A stretch of DNA of 64,000 nucleotides from JACVRN01 sp036403815 (GCA_036403815.1 DASWQH010000078.1:1-64000), one strand, 5' to 3'; counted from the stretch's first letter, positions 17,278 to 27,899 are shown. Program-made: numbers and translations. The notes: a model not told the origin generated them from the letters alone.

Positions 17278-18528
17278 CTACCCGATTACTCTGCCGAAGG
17301 CGAGTGCCAGCGCAAGTTTCAGGATAAGTCCCACCAGCCAGAGCGCAATAACAATCGTCCATGCCGAGCTTGAAGAAAGTCGCGCGACCCTTTGCATCCC
17401 CAGCGCCGCCAGGAAGAGTCCATAGAAAGCGAAAACATCCAAACCGGCAAGCGCAGTTGCCAGTACCGGATGAAGATTCGGGTCAACCAGAATGCTCAAG
17501 TTGGCGTGAACCAGTCCCGTTTGCCCGCGCACTATGTTGGGGTCATCCGTCGGGGGATTCAGGAAGACCAGAATTATGTTCAGCAGCATCGCCAGTACGA
17601 ACGGTGGGTAAGAAGAGTACGTCCATACGGACAAAGCCTGAGAATAGGTCATAGGCTTCGTCATCATCATCGCGCCGAGCATGTAGAAGACTGCGCCCAG
17701 AGCAAAGATGACGACGAAATTTATCATCGGCGCGCCATACCTTATCCCTTTGACAATCGGATTGAGCTGAATATTAATCGCCTTCTCTTTGTCTTCAGGA
17801 CTCATGTCGGCGGCACGCGGATTCATCTCCATCTCCGCGGTGACAAGGTTTTCGTAACCCACCTTCTGAATATAGACAAAATTAAAAGCGGCGAAGGCGA
17901 GCATACAAATCAACCCTGCTATGAGAAAGCGAGCCTTGACGCGGAAGGATTCAAAGACGCGTGCCGGTTCAAAGAAGATGCCGGTCAGCGTCTCTCCGGT
18001 TGAGAGCACGGGGCCGGTCGGCTGTTCCTTCTGCGGAAAAGGCGGCGGCGGTGGCGGCTGAAATGCCTGGGTCTGCAAAGGCTCGCCTGCCTTCACGGTC
18101 GGCGCGGCTTCATCCGCCGCTGCTCCGAAGACCAACACCGTCAAGACAAACCCAACATTCAGCGACTGGTCTTCCGGCATTGAGCCTGGGTTCGCAAACA
18201 TATCGTAAGTAAACATAGCGTAATGGGCTGCGTCCGTTTCCTCTATCTTTTTATCTATCCACTGACGGACGACGGCTTTCGCTAATATCTCATGAGAGTC
18301 GGTGGCCGAAGTTGCCTGCTCGGCAGGAGTCATGACATCAAACTCCTTCGAAATGCGGTCGCCCGCAGCATCCAACATCTGTTTTAGCCTCGGCTCCTTC
18401 TTGACCAAGTTTTGGAACAACTCATTAATCACATAGTCTTTTAATTCGTCAGGAGCCTCTTTGTTGAATACTACGCTGACGCAGATGCGCGTCGGATGCA
18501 GCAGTGCATTGCTGACTTGGGGTCTCAT
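17278..18528 (-). CDS. Yip1-like multi-pass membrane protein
   Basis: The protein has 416 residues. The N-terminal 150 or so residues are a soluble/helical region of unknown function, followed by a Pro-rich linker (FQPPPPPPFPQ). The C-terminal half has the Yip1 pattern: LTGIFFEPARVFESFRVKAR, then five hydrophobic helices (about 205-225, 270-300, 310-335, 355-375, 385-412) with SYPPFVLAMLLN. Yip1 proteins are integral membrane proteins of unclear bacterial function. GAGAGGA precedes the start codon on the minus strand. Confidence 0.75.
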   Translation of the reverse strand: MRPQVSNALLHPTRICVSVVFNKEAPDELKDYVINELFQNLVKKEPRLKQMLDAAGDRISKEFDVMTPAEQATSATDSHEILAKAVVRQWIDKKIEETDAAHYAMFTYDMFANPGSMPEDQSLNVGFVLTVLVFGAAADEAAPTVKAGEPLQTQAFQPPPPPPFPQKEQPTGPVLSTGETLTGIFFEPARVFESFRVKARFLIAGLICMLAFAAFNFVYIQKVGYENLVTAEMEMNPRAADMSPEDKEKAINIQLNPIVKGIRYGAPMINFVVIFALGAVFYMLGAMMMTKPMTYSQALSVWTYSSYPPFVLAMLLNIILVFLNPPTDDPNIVRGQTGLVHANLSILVDPNLHPVLATALAGLDVFAFYGLFLAALGMQRVARLSSSSAWTIVIALWLVGLILKLALALAFGRVIG

Positions 18529-18724
18529 TAATGTTCTCCTCTCTTTAAGGCTTGAGCAATACTGACCCTGGGTTGCTTGAAGTTGATGCGCTGTTTGATT
18601 CAGGAGCCTGCGTAAAGACCTTCAAGGCTCGCTTCGACTGTGCGACACGCACCCGCTAGTACGTAAGATTTAAAAGCTATGTTTCAGGGCTACGTTCCGG
18701 TCTCAACACGCGCTCTCTCTGCCG

Positions 18725-19765
18725 TTAAGCCGAAGTCGGAGCTTCAGCCCAGCCGGGAACGCGTATGCAGGCGACCGTGTGGCCGGGCGAGATTTCGCGT
18801 AGCTCCGGGTCAACCTGCGCGCATTCAGGAATCGCTATGGGGCAGCGCGTACGAAAGCGGCAGCCGGATGGCGGATTGATGGGCGTCGGCACGTCGCCCT
18901 GCAAGACTATGCGCTCGCGCTTGCGTCTAGGGTCGGGCACTGGAATAGCCGAGAGCAGCGCCTTCGTGTACGGATGAAGCGGCCTCGTGTAAAGCTCAGC
19001 CGCGCTTGCCACCTCCACTATGCGCCCCAGGTACATGACCGCAACGCGTGTGGAGATGTGCTCGACTACGGCCAGCCCATGCGAGATGAAGAGATATGTC
19101 AGGCCGAGTTCGCTCTGTAAATCCTGCAAGAGATTAACGACCTGCGCCTGCACGGAAACATCCAGCGCCGAGACAGGCTCGTCCGCTACGATCAGCTTCG
19201 GATTCAGGGCAAGCGCACGCGCGATTCCAATGCGCTGGCGCTGGCCGCCGGAGAATTCGTGCGGGTAGCGATTCATGTAATCAGGGTCAAGCCCTACGCG
19301 CCGCAGCAGTTCTGCGACGCGCGCTCGTCGCTCTTCACGACCGCCTATCGAGTGAATCACCAGCGGCTCGGCGATAATATCGCGCACGCGCACGCGCGGG
19401 TTCAGGCTCGCGTACGGGTCTTGAAAAATAATCTGCATCTGGCGGCGTAGCGCTCTTAACTCGCGCCCGTCTGTAGCAAGCACGTCGCGTCCTTCAAACT
19501 CCACTTCGCCCCGCGTCGGCTCTATCAGTCTTAGCAGGCAGCGACCGACCGTCGATTTCCCGCAGCCCGATTCTCCGACAAGCCCAAGGGTTTCGCCCTG
19601 AACTATTTCAAACGTCACGCCGTCCACGGCACGCACTACGTCGTCGCTTCCTTCGACCGGAAAATGTTTGACGAGTGCGCGCACACGCACAAGCTCTTTC
19701 CCGTGATCATGATGAGCATCAGCGAGGTGCGCCGCACCTGCTTCATGCTCCGGCACGCTCTCCAT
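18725..19765 (-). CDS. Peptide ABC transporter ATPase, DppF/OppF type
   Basis: The protein has 346 residues. Walker A GESGCGKST, signature SGGQRQRIGIARAL, Walker B LIVADEPVSALD and a C-terminal oligopeptide_C extension with Cys residues (GCRFRTRCPIAIPECAQVDP) identify the second ATPase of an Opp/Dpp importer. The ATG at 19765 is preferred because GAGAGG precedes it, and a longer frame (to 19855) would overlap the dppD-like gene by 62 bp. No permease or binding-protein gene is nearby, so the partners are elsewhere. Confidence 0.92.
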   Translation of the reverse strand: MESVPEHEAGAAHLADAHHDHGKELVRVRALVKHFPVEGSDDVVRAVDGVTFEIVQGETLGLVGESGCGKSTVGRCLLRLIEPTRGEVEFEGRDVLATDGRELRALRRQMQIIFQDPYASLNPRVRVRDIIAEPLVIHSIGGREERRARVAELLRRVGLDPDYMNRYPHEFSGGQRQRIGIARALALNPKLIVADEPVSALDVSVQAQVVNLLQDLQSELGLTYLFISHGLAVVEHISTRVAVMYLGRIVEVASAAELYTRPLHPYTKALLSAIPVPDPRRKRERIVLQGDVPTPINPPSGCRFRTRCPIAIPECAQVDPELREISPGHTVACIRVPGWAEAPTSA

Positions 19766-19793
19766 TCCCGCCTCTCTATCAAAATTTAATCCT

Positions 19794-20822
<1,029 letters not shown>

Positions 20823-20888
20823 AATCTTAATCGGAATTAATCTATAGCCGATTGTAAACGAAAACCGAAGGCGTAGGCGAGCAACGAA

Positions 20889-21113
20889 GAGAATTAACAG
20901 GGATAGACAGGATGAACAGGATAAAGAGAAAGAATTTAAGAATGTAATGCTGAGTTGAAGTTTAAAGTAAGCAACAAAGATGAACCACTAAATCACACGA
21001 AGAGGCACGAATAGCTCTTTCCTGCTTAGCGCTGTTTAGTGTGGATTCGTGGTTCGTCTTTCTCCTCTTTGCTTTTTATCCTGTTCATCCTGTCTATCCC
21101 TGTTAATTCTCTT
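20889..21113. repeat. Two nested inverted repeats (AACAGGATGAACAGG type and CACTAAATCACACGAA type)
   Basis: AGAATTAACAGGGATAGACA at 20889-20908 (continuing to about 20935) is the reverse complement of the stretch ending about 21113. Inside it, TGAACCACTAAATCACACGA (about 20981) pairs with TTTAGTGTGGATTCGTGGTTCG (about 21033-21056). The right outer arm reaches into the end of the VanZ-like gene. Confidence 0.8.
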
Positions 21114-21495
21114 CTTGACGCGCAAGCCTCAGCTTCGTCAGATAGCTTGCCAGAAGTCCGAAAAGAAAGATGCCCGTATAATCGAAGAAGAGGTCAGACA
21201 GGTCAAAGGTTCTGTAGCGCACGAAAATCTGCGAGAACTCTTCGAGCGTGACCACCAGCGCCACGATGATGCTGCCCATTAGAAAATATAGACTGCCAAC
21301 CTTTATCCTCCTGCATGAAAGCGCCAGGTTGACCAGAAGCGATAAGAGTCCCATCAACAGAAAATGGCCTGCCTTGTCGCCGTAAGGTGTCTGGCGAACG
21401 AAGCGGAAGAGAAACTGGTACTGCTTCTGGTCAACCAGATAAACCAGTAGCACCAGAAAGAGAGTGTAAATAATTGCCAGCCACTTTAATTTCAT
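21103..21495 (-). CDS. VanZ-like membrane protein
   Basis: The protein has 130 residues with four predicted transmembrane helices. Motifs DKAGHFLLMGLLSLLVNLAL and TLEEFSQIFV..RTFDLSDLFFDYTGI match the VanZ-like pattern (K.xHFxxYxxL, E.xQ...R..DxxDxxxNxxG). VanZ-like proteins have no agreed general function. Its last codons overlap the outer arm of an intergenic repeat, so the natural C-terminus may have been altered by the repeat. Confidence 0.8.
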   Translation of the reverse strand: MKLKWLAIIYTLFLVLLVYLVDQKQYQFLFRFVRQTPYGDKAGHFLLMGLLSLLVNLALSCRRIKVGSLYFLMGSIIVALVVTLEEFSQIFVRYRTFDLSDLFFDYTGIFLFGLLASYLTKLRLARQEEN

Positions 21496-21537
21496 AAAAC
21501 ATGGAGGGAGCTAAGCGCGTTTTTTGCAGTTGCCTGT

Positions 21538-22113
21538 TCATGCTCGCGGAAATTCTTCCGCCGCCATCACTCTTTCAGCCTGTAGAAAATGTCGCCGCTC
21601 GTGCGTGATGATGATGCGATAACCGTCCAGTAAGCTATAGGTGATGAGCGACGAGACGGCAGACGTGATGATAATCTTATCAAGCTCAAGTCCTTCCGTG
21701 GCTGTCATCAAGCGCATCAGTTCATCTTGATGGCGTGCGAACCGGCTGATGATCTGGCCGTCAATGTCGCTTGACGCTGGCCTGAAGACCTTCGGCGCTT
21801 TCAGCTTGCGCGCCGATTCCGGGCTGCACGTGCGAATCAACAATCTTCCGAAGAACGAGGGCAGGAGCGGTACTCTCTGCCACAGGGTTGTCTTCTGCTC
21901 GCCCGCAGCGATTCTTTCAAGGATTGGAAAGTCTGTTCGGTTGGTGGTAATCAGATGGTCGAAGCACTGGCCTATGCTCCACTCGTCAGCGCTTCTCTTC
22001 CAGTTGAGCTGCGCGGGCGAGAGCTGGCCGAACGCCGCGCTCGCTTCAACGCTTATCTTTTCAGCTTCGATAATCAAAGCCGGAAGAGCGCTCGTCTCAA
22101 GATTGCTGCTCAT
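21538..22113 (-). CDS. DinB-like four-helix protein
   Basis: The protein has 191 residues. WSIGQCFDHLITTN near residue 45 and THERRHFLQAERV near the C-terminus carry the His residues of the DinB/YfiT metal-binding four-helix bundle. Family members act as thiol-dependent S-transferases in low-molecular-weight-thiol organisms or have unknown roles. Bacillithiol genes elsewhere in the window make a bacillithiol S-transferase role conceivable; that is inference. Confidence 0.75.
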   Translation of the reverse strand: MSSNLETSALPALIIEAEKISVEASAAFGQLSPAQLNWKRSADEWSIGQCFDHLITTNRTDFPILERIAAGEQKTTLWQRVPLLPSFFGRLLIRTCSPESARKLKAPKVFRPASSDIDGQIISRFARHQDELMRLMTATEGLELDKIIITSAVSSLITYSLLDGYRIIITHERRHFLQAERVMAAEEFPRA

Positions 22114-22151
22114 CTTTAATCTCTACTCTCAGCAAATGCTCAGATACTATT

Positions 22152-22300
22152 TAAGCCCCGTAGGGGCTGAATGTTTATAGCCTGTAGCAGCAACTATTGT
22201 CTTAAGCTCCGTAGGAGCGAAATGTAGAACATGACGCACCTCGCGGAGCCTAGCCTTTTATTGTTACCTGTTTCTATAAACATATAGCTCCTATGGAGCC
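22152..22300. repeat. Degenerate GCTCCGTAGGAGC element
   Basis: This is the same layout as the element at 17087-17253 but more diverged: AAGCCCCGTAGGGGCTGAAT, TTTATAGCC, AAGCTCCGTAGGAGCGAAAT and a closing TATAAACATATAGCTCC. It fills the 243-bp gap between the DinB-like and mutase genes. Confidence 0.7.
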
Positions 22301-22356
22301 ATCAAAACCTTTAACCACTCATCGAAAAGCTGGCTATAATGAATGTACGTCCTAAT

Positions 22357-23967
22357 CTATAACGTCACGGCCTCGTGGTATTCGCCCCAGACACGGCGCA
22401 GGCGGTGGCTGATTTCCCCGACCGTGACGTAAGCTTCGACGCATTCGAGTATGCGTGGCAGTAGATTTTCCGTGCCGTGTGCCGCTTCTTCTAAACCAAC
22501 GAGCACGGTTTCGGCCAGCTCTTCGTCGCGGCGTGCGCGCAAAGCGCGAACACGCTCGACCTGCGCCTGCTCTATTGAAGCATCAACGCGCAGCGTCGGA
22601 ATGTTTGATTCTTCTTCGACCTGAAAGCGATTGACGCCGACTACAATCGCATCATTGGTTTCGATAGCCCTTTGATATTTGTAGGCTGCTTCCTGAATCT
22701 CTCGCTGGACGTAGCCGCTCTCAATCGCGCGCAGCATCCCGCCCATCGCGTCTATCTTTTCTATGTAATGCTTCGCGCCGCGCTCTATCTCGCTGGTCAG
22801 TTGCTCGATTGCGTATGAGCCAGCCAGTGGGTCAACCGTATCGGCCACGCCGGACTCGTGCGCAATTACCTGCTGCGTCCGAAGCGCCAGACGCGCGGCC
22901 TCTTGTGTGGGAAGCGCCAGGGCTTCGTCCATAGAGTTGGTGTGAAGCGATTGCGTTCCGCCAAGCACCGCCGCGAGCGCCTGAATCGTCGTGCGCACGA
23001 CGTTGACATCGGGCTGCTGCGCGGTCAGGGTTGAGCCTGCCGTCTGCGTGTGGAACCTGAGCATAAGGGAGCGCGGGTCGCGCGCATGGAAACGTTCGCG
23101 CATGACTCGCGCCCACAATCGTCTGGCCGCGCGAAACTTGGCAATCTCTTCCAGAAGATTGTTGTGCGCGTTGAAGAAGAAGGAGAGACGCGGCGCGAAA
23201 TCGTCAATCTTCAACCCGGCTTCAAGCGCCGCTTCCACGTAAGCGATGGCATCTGCGAGCGTGAAGGCGACTTCCTGCACGGCGGTCGAACCGGCCTCGC
23301 GTATGTGGTAGCCGCTGATGGAAATCATATTCCAGTTCGGGACTTCGCGCGCGCAGAAGGCGAACGTGTCCGTCACCAGCCTCAAAGACGGCGCGGGCGG
23401 ATAGATGTACGTGCCGCGCGCTATGTACTCCTTCAGAATGTCGTTCTGAATCGTCCCCTGTACTTTATCGAACGAGACGTTCTGCCTCCTTGCCGCAGCC
23501 AGATATAGACAGAGCAAGGTGGAAGCAGTCGCGTTGATGGTCATCGAAGTCGAAACGGAATCGAGCGGGATGCCGTCGAAGAGCCGCAGCATGTCTTCCA
23601 GAGAATCAATCGCCACACCGACCTTGCCGACCTCGCCTTTGGACAGGGGGTCGTCCGAGTCAAGCCCTATCTGCGTCGGAAGGTCGAAGGCGACGGACAA
23701 TCCGGTCGTCCCCTGCTGAAGCAGGTACTTGTAGCGCGCGTTGGATTCTTCGGCGCTGGCATAGCCTGCATACTGCCGCATCGTCCACAAGCGCCCGCGA
23801 TACATGTTGGGGCGAATGCCGCGCGTGTAAGGATACTCGCCGGGCGCACCCAGGTCGCGCTCGTAATCAACGGCATCCGTGTTCGACGGATTGAAATCCG
23901 CGGGCAGCTCTATGCCGGAGGATGTCTCGAAATGCTCGCGCCGCTCGGCGCTCGTCTTCGTTGCCAT
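22357..23967 (-). CDS. Methylmalonyl-CoA mutase, large-subunit catalytic domain
   Basis: The protein has 536 residues. It contains the catalytic TIM-barrel signatures YPYTRGIRPNMYRGRLWTMR, GLSVAFDLPTQIG, ISISGYHIREAG and HTNSMDEALALP. It interconverts (R)-methylmalonyl-CoA and succinyl-CoA by a B12 radical mechanism. The C-terminal cobalamin-binding domain (DxHxxG) is absent, so a separate small B12-binding subunit must be encoded elsewhere. The start ATG at 23967 gives the usual N-terminus with ERREHFETSSGIE. Biotin carboxylase and its carrier at 45600-47714 would provide the preceding propionyl-CoA carboxylation only if a carboxyltransferase exists. Confidence 0.93.
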   Translation of the reverse strand: MATKTSAERREHFETSSGIELPADFNPSNTDAVDYERDLGAPGEYPYTRGIRPNMYRGRLWTMRQYAGYASAEESNARYKYLLQQGTTGLSVAFDLPTQIGLDSDDPLSKGEVGKVGVAIDSLEDMLRLFDGIPLDSVSTSMTINATASTLLCLYLAAARRQNVSFDKVQGTIQNDILKEYIARGTYIYPPAPSLRLVTDTFAFCAREVPNWNMISISGYHIREAGSTAVQEVAFTLADAIAYVEAALEAGLKIDDFAPRLSFFFNAHNNLLEEIAKFRAARRLWARVMRERFHARDPRSLMLRFHTQTAGSTLTAQQPDVNVVRTTIQALAAVLGGTQSLHTNSMDEALALPTQEAARLALRTQQVIAHESGVADTVDPLAGSYAIEQLTSEIERGAKHYIEKIDAMGGMLRAIESGYVQREIQEAAYKYQRAIETNDAIVVGVNRFQVEEESNIPTLRVDASIEQAQVERVRALRARRDEELAETVLVGLEEAAHGTENLLPRILECVEAYVTVGEISHRLRRVWGEYHEAVTL

Positions 23968-24114
23968 AATCTTTAGCGCACCATCAGGGGGCAGGATTCC
24001 TTATTCTAACTGTGCGAAGAGTCGAAGCGTAGCATGAGTGGATTAGGAGGAGCAATAAACCACGAATTTAGGTAATAGGTGAGATGGAACTTGAATGCCC
24101 TGTAAATTATTCTT

Positions 24115-24213
24115 CACCACCGAGACACAGAGAACACTGAGGATGCGCAGAGAGTTGAATCTAGCTCAAGCCTCCGTGCGTCCTCTGAGAACTCTGTGTC
24201 TCGGTGGTGAAAA
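24115..24213. repeat. Inverted repeat CACCACCGAGACACAGAGAA type
   Basis: CACCACCGAGACACAGAGAA at about 24115-24134 is the reverse complement of TTCTCTGTGTCTCGGTGGTG-like sequence at about 24188-24212, with one base differing. The remainder of the 476-bp gap 23968-24443 shows no gene. Confidence 0.75.
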
Positions 24214-24443
24214 TCAACCAGCGTTATACTCAAGTTTAAATTGACCAACTACCCTGATTCACACGCGCACGGCGCGAAAGCGAGAAATATAATTCATGTC
24301 GTTTCGTGGCTCATTCCTCTTTTTGCCGGTTTCCCGTTTAACTACAGCCTTGCGGTTGACCGCATGAGCATTAGTCGCTTAGCATCAACGTGAACGAAGC
24401 ATGAGAATCATCCTCTTTTGAAGAGGCGCGAGGGCTTTTGCAG

Positions 24444-24710
24444 GTGGATATTAACGACGAAGCTAAACAGATTGTCGAAGAACTGGGCGCGGCCATCAAC
24501 TCTGCGGTCGAGAAATCTTCGGAGGTCTCCGACGCCATAGGCCGCCTGCGCGATGTGGGCTACGAGTTGGAGCTGACCCTGCGCCTTGAAATCGGTCTGC
24601 GCCAGCTAGACCAGCAGGATGAGTCGGGCGAGGATGTGACGCTCGACCTCACGGACGACGACATGCGAACGCTGCGGCGCATGAAGATTCGCATTGATGA
24701 AGCTGAGTAG
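24444..24710 (+). CDS. Small conserved acidic protein of unknown function
   Basis: The protein has 88 residues, strongly acidic and probably all-helical (EAKQIVEELGAAINSAVEKS, ELELTLRLEIGLRQLDQQDE). A GTG start at 24444 is favoured because GAGGG lies 9 nt upstream; a TTG at 24438 is the alternative. It is monocistronic, between the mutase and the XRE regulator. I recognise no family and predict no membrane segment. Confidence 0.6.
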   Translation: MDINDEAKQIVEELGAAINSAVEKSSEVSDAIGRLRDVGYELELTLRLEIGLRQLDQQDESGEDVTLDLTDDDMRTLRRMKIRIDEAE

Positions 24711-24750
24711 CATTTCCCTTCAGAGCATGTGTGGAAGTTGAAAGATTTAC

Positions 24751-24990
24751 TGAGAAGCTGTTTGAACCTTCAGCCTCTTCTTCGTCCCGTAGGGACGACT
24801 GATAATAGCCCAGCAATTCAGTGCTGGGAACAGAACGCACAAAAAGAATTGAGTCCCGTAGGGACGATTGAAAGAGATGCTCAGTCGTCCCTACGGGACT
24901 CTTTATCTTTCTTCACAAATTATTCCCAGTGCTGAAGCACTGGGCTATTATCAATCGTCCCTTGCGGGACTTTGAACACAGCTTCTAACA
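24751..24990. repeat. Composite GTCCCTACGGGAC / CCCAGCACTGAAGTGCTGGG element
   Basis: Nested palindromic words GTCCCGTAGGGAC (four copies, one GTCCCTTGCGGGAC) alternate with TAGCCCAG-loop-CTGGG units. Outer arms AGAAGCTGTTTGAAC and TTTGAACACAGCTTCT close the element. A sister copy lies at 55024-55265. The remaining gap to 25351 contains a TATAAT at 25308-25313 before the XRE gene, without a good -35. Confidence 0.85.
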
Positions 24991-25351
24991 GCCTAAAAAG
25001 CAAGGCCGCTACGCTTTGCCCTTCGCCAAGCATAGCGGCCTGCTCGCACCGCACAGCCCGCCACCTCATCGAAGCGGACATGCAGCACAGAGGGAGCAGA
25101 GCGGCCACGCGTCCCTCTCCCCTCACTCAAGCTTTAGATATGAAATACCATTTTGTTATAGTGTGCGCGTTCTAATCTTTGATAATCAAAGCAACGGCCA
25201 ATGCGTAGCTCAATCCCAAGAGTGGAGTAATGAGCATCGCCGTTCAGAATGAAAGGTTCATTCTCACGGCGAACTGTTTGAGCGAACGCATATTATACAT
25301 ATTCAAGTATAATAGCAAGCCGCTCTATGTCCAGTCAGGAGGCCGCTCCTG

Positions 25352-25663
25352 ATGGGCAAAGGGATACGTCCTAAGCCGGAACGCTTAGCCGAAAAGTTGC
25401 GCTTGATTCGGGCTGCTTTTGAGTTATCTCAAACCGAGATGCTTAGTCGTTTGGGAGTAGACGACCTCATCACATACCATCGGATTTCCGATTATGAACG
25501 GGGAGTGAATGAGCCGCCGTTAATGATTCTTCTGCAATATGCGCGCCTTGCGAATGTCAGTACGGATGCTTTGATTGATGATGAATTGGATTTACCCGAA
25601 AGACTACCAAGCCGAAAGAAGCATGAAGGCGTGAGGCGTCAAAGGCGCAAGCAGAGCAAATGA
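25352..25663 (+). CDS. XRE-family transcriptional regulator
   Basis: The protein has 103 residues. A Cro/CI helix-turn-helix spans about residues 9-70 (LAEKLRLIRAAFELSQTEML, HRISDYERGVNEPPLMILLQ, YARLANVSTDALIDDE). A very basic tail follows (SRKKHEGVRRQRRKQSK). AGGAGG at 25337-25342 supports the ATG at 25352. Its C-terminal VSTDALIDDELDL resembles the VTTDELLKDELEL of the regulator at 34469-34708. Target genes are unknown. Confidence 0.88.
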   Translation: MGKGIRPKPERLAEKLRLIRAAFELSQTEMLSRLGVDDLITYHRISDYERGVNEPPLMILLQYARLANVSTDALIDDELDLPERLPSRKKHEGVRRQRRKQSK

Positions 25664-25820
25664 AAGGCCAAATCTTTCAGGCATACACACACTATTACCC
25701 CACTACCCACATTCTCCGCACTTTGCCTTCGCTTCGCGCGATGTGTTATCTTTTCTGGCTTCAGTTTCCTTCAATTTTTTGCTTATTGGACGCTACTAAA
25801 GAGGAGTTGTTTAGAAGAGT

Positions 25821-27353
25821 ATGGTTACGCCTAATGGAAACGTGATGACTACGGGGCTGCCCACGGGACGCGTGGTGCAGATTATCGGCCCGGTCGTTGA
25901 CGTGGAGTTTGATGAACATCACCTGCCGCCGATTTACCAGGCGCTGCGGGTCGTCTCGGAAGGTTTCGACGTGCCCACGCCGATTAATGTCGTCTGCGAA
26001 GTGCAGCAGCACCTGGGCGAAGGCCGTGTCCGCACAGTCTCCATGTTGCCCACGGACGGCATGGTGCGCGGCATGAAGGCCATTGATACCGGAGGGCCTA
26101 TCACTGTGCCTGTCGGCGAAGGCACACTGGGGCGCGTGCTCAACGTCATAGGCGAGCCTGTGGACAACCTTGGGCCGGTCAAAGCCGAACAGCGTTATCC
26201 CATACATCGCCACGCGCCGGGCTTTGATGAGCAGGCGACCGAGTTGGTCATGTTCGAGACGGGCATCAAGGTCATCGACCTGATCCAGCCCTTCCTGCGC
26301 GGCGGCAAGATTGGACTGTTTGGCGGTGCGGGCGTGGGCAAGACCGTGCTCATCATGGAGCTGATTAACAACATCGCCAAGGCGCGCTCAGGCTTTTCGG
26401 TCTTCGCGGGTGTCGGAGAGCGCACGCGCGAGGGCAACGACCTGCTGCGCGAGATGGTCGAGTCGAAGGTTATAGACTTCGGCGAGAGCTTCTATCACAA
26501 CATGGAAGAGACAGGCGAGTTCGACATGACCAAGGTGGACATGAAAGCCATAGAGAAATCCAAGGTGGCGCTCATCTACGGTCAGATGACGGAGCCGCCG
26601 GGAGCGCGCCTGCGCGTTGCTCTCTCCGGCCTGACGGTCGCCGAATACTTCCGCGATCAGGGTCTGGACGTGCTTCTCTTCGTAGACAACATCTTCCGCT
26701 TCACGCAGGCCGGTTCGGAAGTGTCTGCGCTATTGGGCCGTATGCCTTCGGCAGTCGGGTATCAACCGAACCTTGCGACCGAGATGGGAGAGATGCAGGA
26801 GCGCATTACTTCTACAAAGACCGGCGCTATCACTTCGATTCAGGCCGTCTACGTCCCTGCGGACGATTACACAGACCCCGCGCCTGCGACCACCTTCGCG
26901 CACCTTGACGCTGTGACGGCGCTCTCGCGCCAGATTGTGGAGCTTGGCATTTATCCTGCGGTTGACCCGCTCGCCTCAAGCTCGCGCATTCTAGACCCGC
27001 GCATCGTCGGCGAAGAACATTACAACACGGCGCAGGCCATCAAGCAGATACTTCAGCGCTACAAAGACCTTCAGGACATCATAGCCATTCTCGGCCTTGA
27101 CGAATTGTCGGACGAAGACAAGCTGATAGTAGCGCGTGCGCGCAAGGTTCAACGCTTCTTCTCGCAGCCCTTCTTCGTCGCCGCGCAGTTCACGGGACTG
27201 GAAGGCAAGTACGTCAAGCTGGAAGACACAATCAGAGGCTTCCGCGAGATTATAGAAGGCAAGCACGACGACCTGCCCGAACAAGCCTTCTACCTGGTCG
27301 GCACAATCGAAGAGGCCAAGGAGAAGGCCAAACAAATCGCCAGCGAAAACTAA
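25821..27353 (+). CDS. atpD: F1 ATP synthase beta subunit
   Basis: The protein has 510 residues. It is the catalytic subunit of F1, with Walker A GGAGVGKTVLI, GERTREGNDL, Walker B LLFVDNIFRFTQAGSEVSAL and the C-terminal DIIAILGLDELSDEDKLIV. The N-terminus is about 10 residues longer than usual if the ATG at 25821 is used; a second ATG at 25845 is possible. GAGGAG lies 15 nt upstream of 25821 and AGAAGAG closer. It is paired with atpC after a heptad repeat; the other F1Fo genes are not in the window. Confidence 0.97.
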   Translation: MVTPNGNVMTTGLPTGRVVQIIGPVVDVEFDEHHLPPIYQALRVVSEGFDVPTPINVVCEVQQHLGEGRVRTVSMLPTDGMVRGMKAIDTGGPITVPVGEGTLGRVLNVIGEPVDNLGPVKAEQRYPIHRHAPGFDEQATELVMFETGIKVIDLIQPFLRGGKIGLFGGAGVGKTVLIMELINNIAKARSGFSVFAGVGERTREGNDLLREMVESKVIDFGESFYHNMEETGEFDMTKVDMKAIEKSKVALIYGQMTEPPGARLRVALSGLTVAEYFRDQGLDVLLFVDNIFRFTQAGSEVSALLGRMPSAVGYQPNLATEMGEMQERITSTKTGAITSIQAVYVPADDYTDPAPATTFAHLDAVTALSRQIVELGIYPAVDPLASSSRILDPRIVGEEHYNTAQAIKQILQRYKDLQDIIAILGLDELSDEDKLIVARARKVQRFFSQPFFVAAQFTGLEGKYVKLEDTIRGFREIIEGKHDDLPEQAFYLVGTIEEAKEKAKQIASEN

Positions 27354-27358
27354 AAATG

Positions 27359-27437
27359 CAGTGACAAGTGATGAGTGACGAGTGACAAGCAAGAAAAGCT
27401 TTTAACTCGTCACTTGTCACTTGTCACTCATCACTGT
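27359..27437. repeat. Heptad-word inverted repeat (GTGACAA type)
   Basis: The left arm (27359-27389) has GTGACAA, GTGATGA, GTGACGA and GTGACAA; the right arm (27406-27437) has the complementary words. It separates atpD from atpC and ends 7-8 bp before the atpC ATG. Confidence 0.9.
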
Positions 27438-27444
27438 TTTTATT

Positions 27445-27864
27445 ATGCCTGAACAGATTCAATTGGATGTGGTGACGCCGGAGCGGCGCGTGTTGTCGGA
27501 GATGGTGGATTCGGTTAACGTTCCCGGCGCAAACGGCGAGCTTGGTATCCTGCCTGGACACACACCGCTTATCTCTCAGTTACAGACGGGCGTGCTCTCA
27601 TACAGGCAGGGCGAGAAGACTAGCCGCCTGCATGTGTCGGGCGGATTTGTCGAAGTCAATCGCGACCGTGTGAGCGTGCTGGCCGAAGTAGCGGAGCGAC
27701 CGGAAGAGATAGATGCCGCGCGTGCGCGCCTGGCGCGTGAACATGCGGAGAAGACCTTGAGCGCATGGAGCGGCACGGAAGAGGATTTCGAGAAAGCGCG
27801 TGCGCAACTCGAACGCAACATCGTGCGCCTGCAATTGATTACAGGCGAGACGCTCGCTCGCTGA
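27445..27864 (+). CDS. atpC: F1 ATP synthase epsilon subunit
   Basis: The protein has 139 residues. The N-terminal beta-sandwich (QLDVVTPERRVLSEMVDSVN, VPGANGELGILPGHTPLIS, HVSGGFVEVNRDRVSVLAE) and C-terminal helical hairpin (EEIDAARARLAREHAEKTL) are typical. It couples F1 rotation to the central stalk and can inhibit ATPase activity. The ATG at 27445 is chosen because upstream in-frame codons lie in the heptad repeat. A strong terminator follows. Confidence 0.95.
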   Translation: MPEQIQLDVVTPERRVLSEMVDSVNVPGANGELGILPGHTPLISQLQTGVLSYRQGEKTSRLHVSGGFVEVNRDRVSVLAEVAERPEEIDAARARLAREHAEKTLSAWSGTEEDFEKARAQLERNIVRLQLITGETLAR

Positions 27865-27899
27865 CCCCGGCGCTGCCAGGCTTCAGACCTTACACATTC

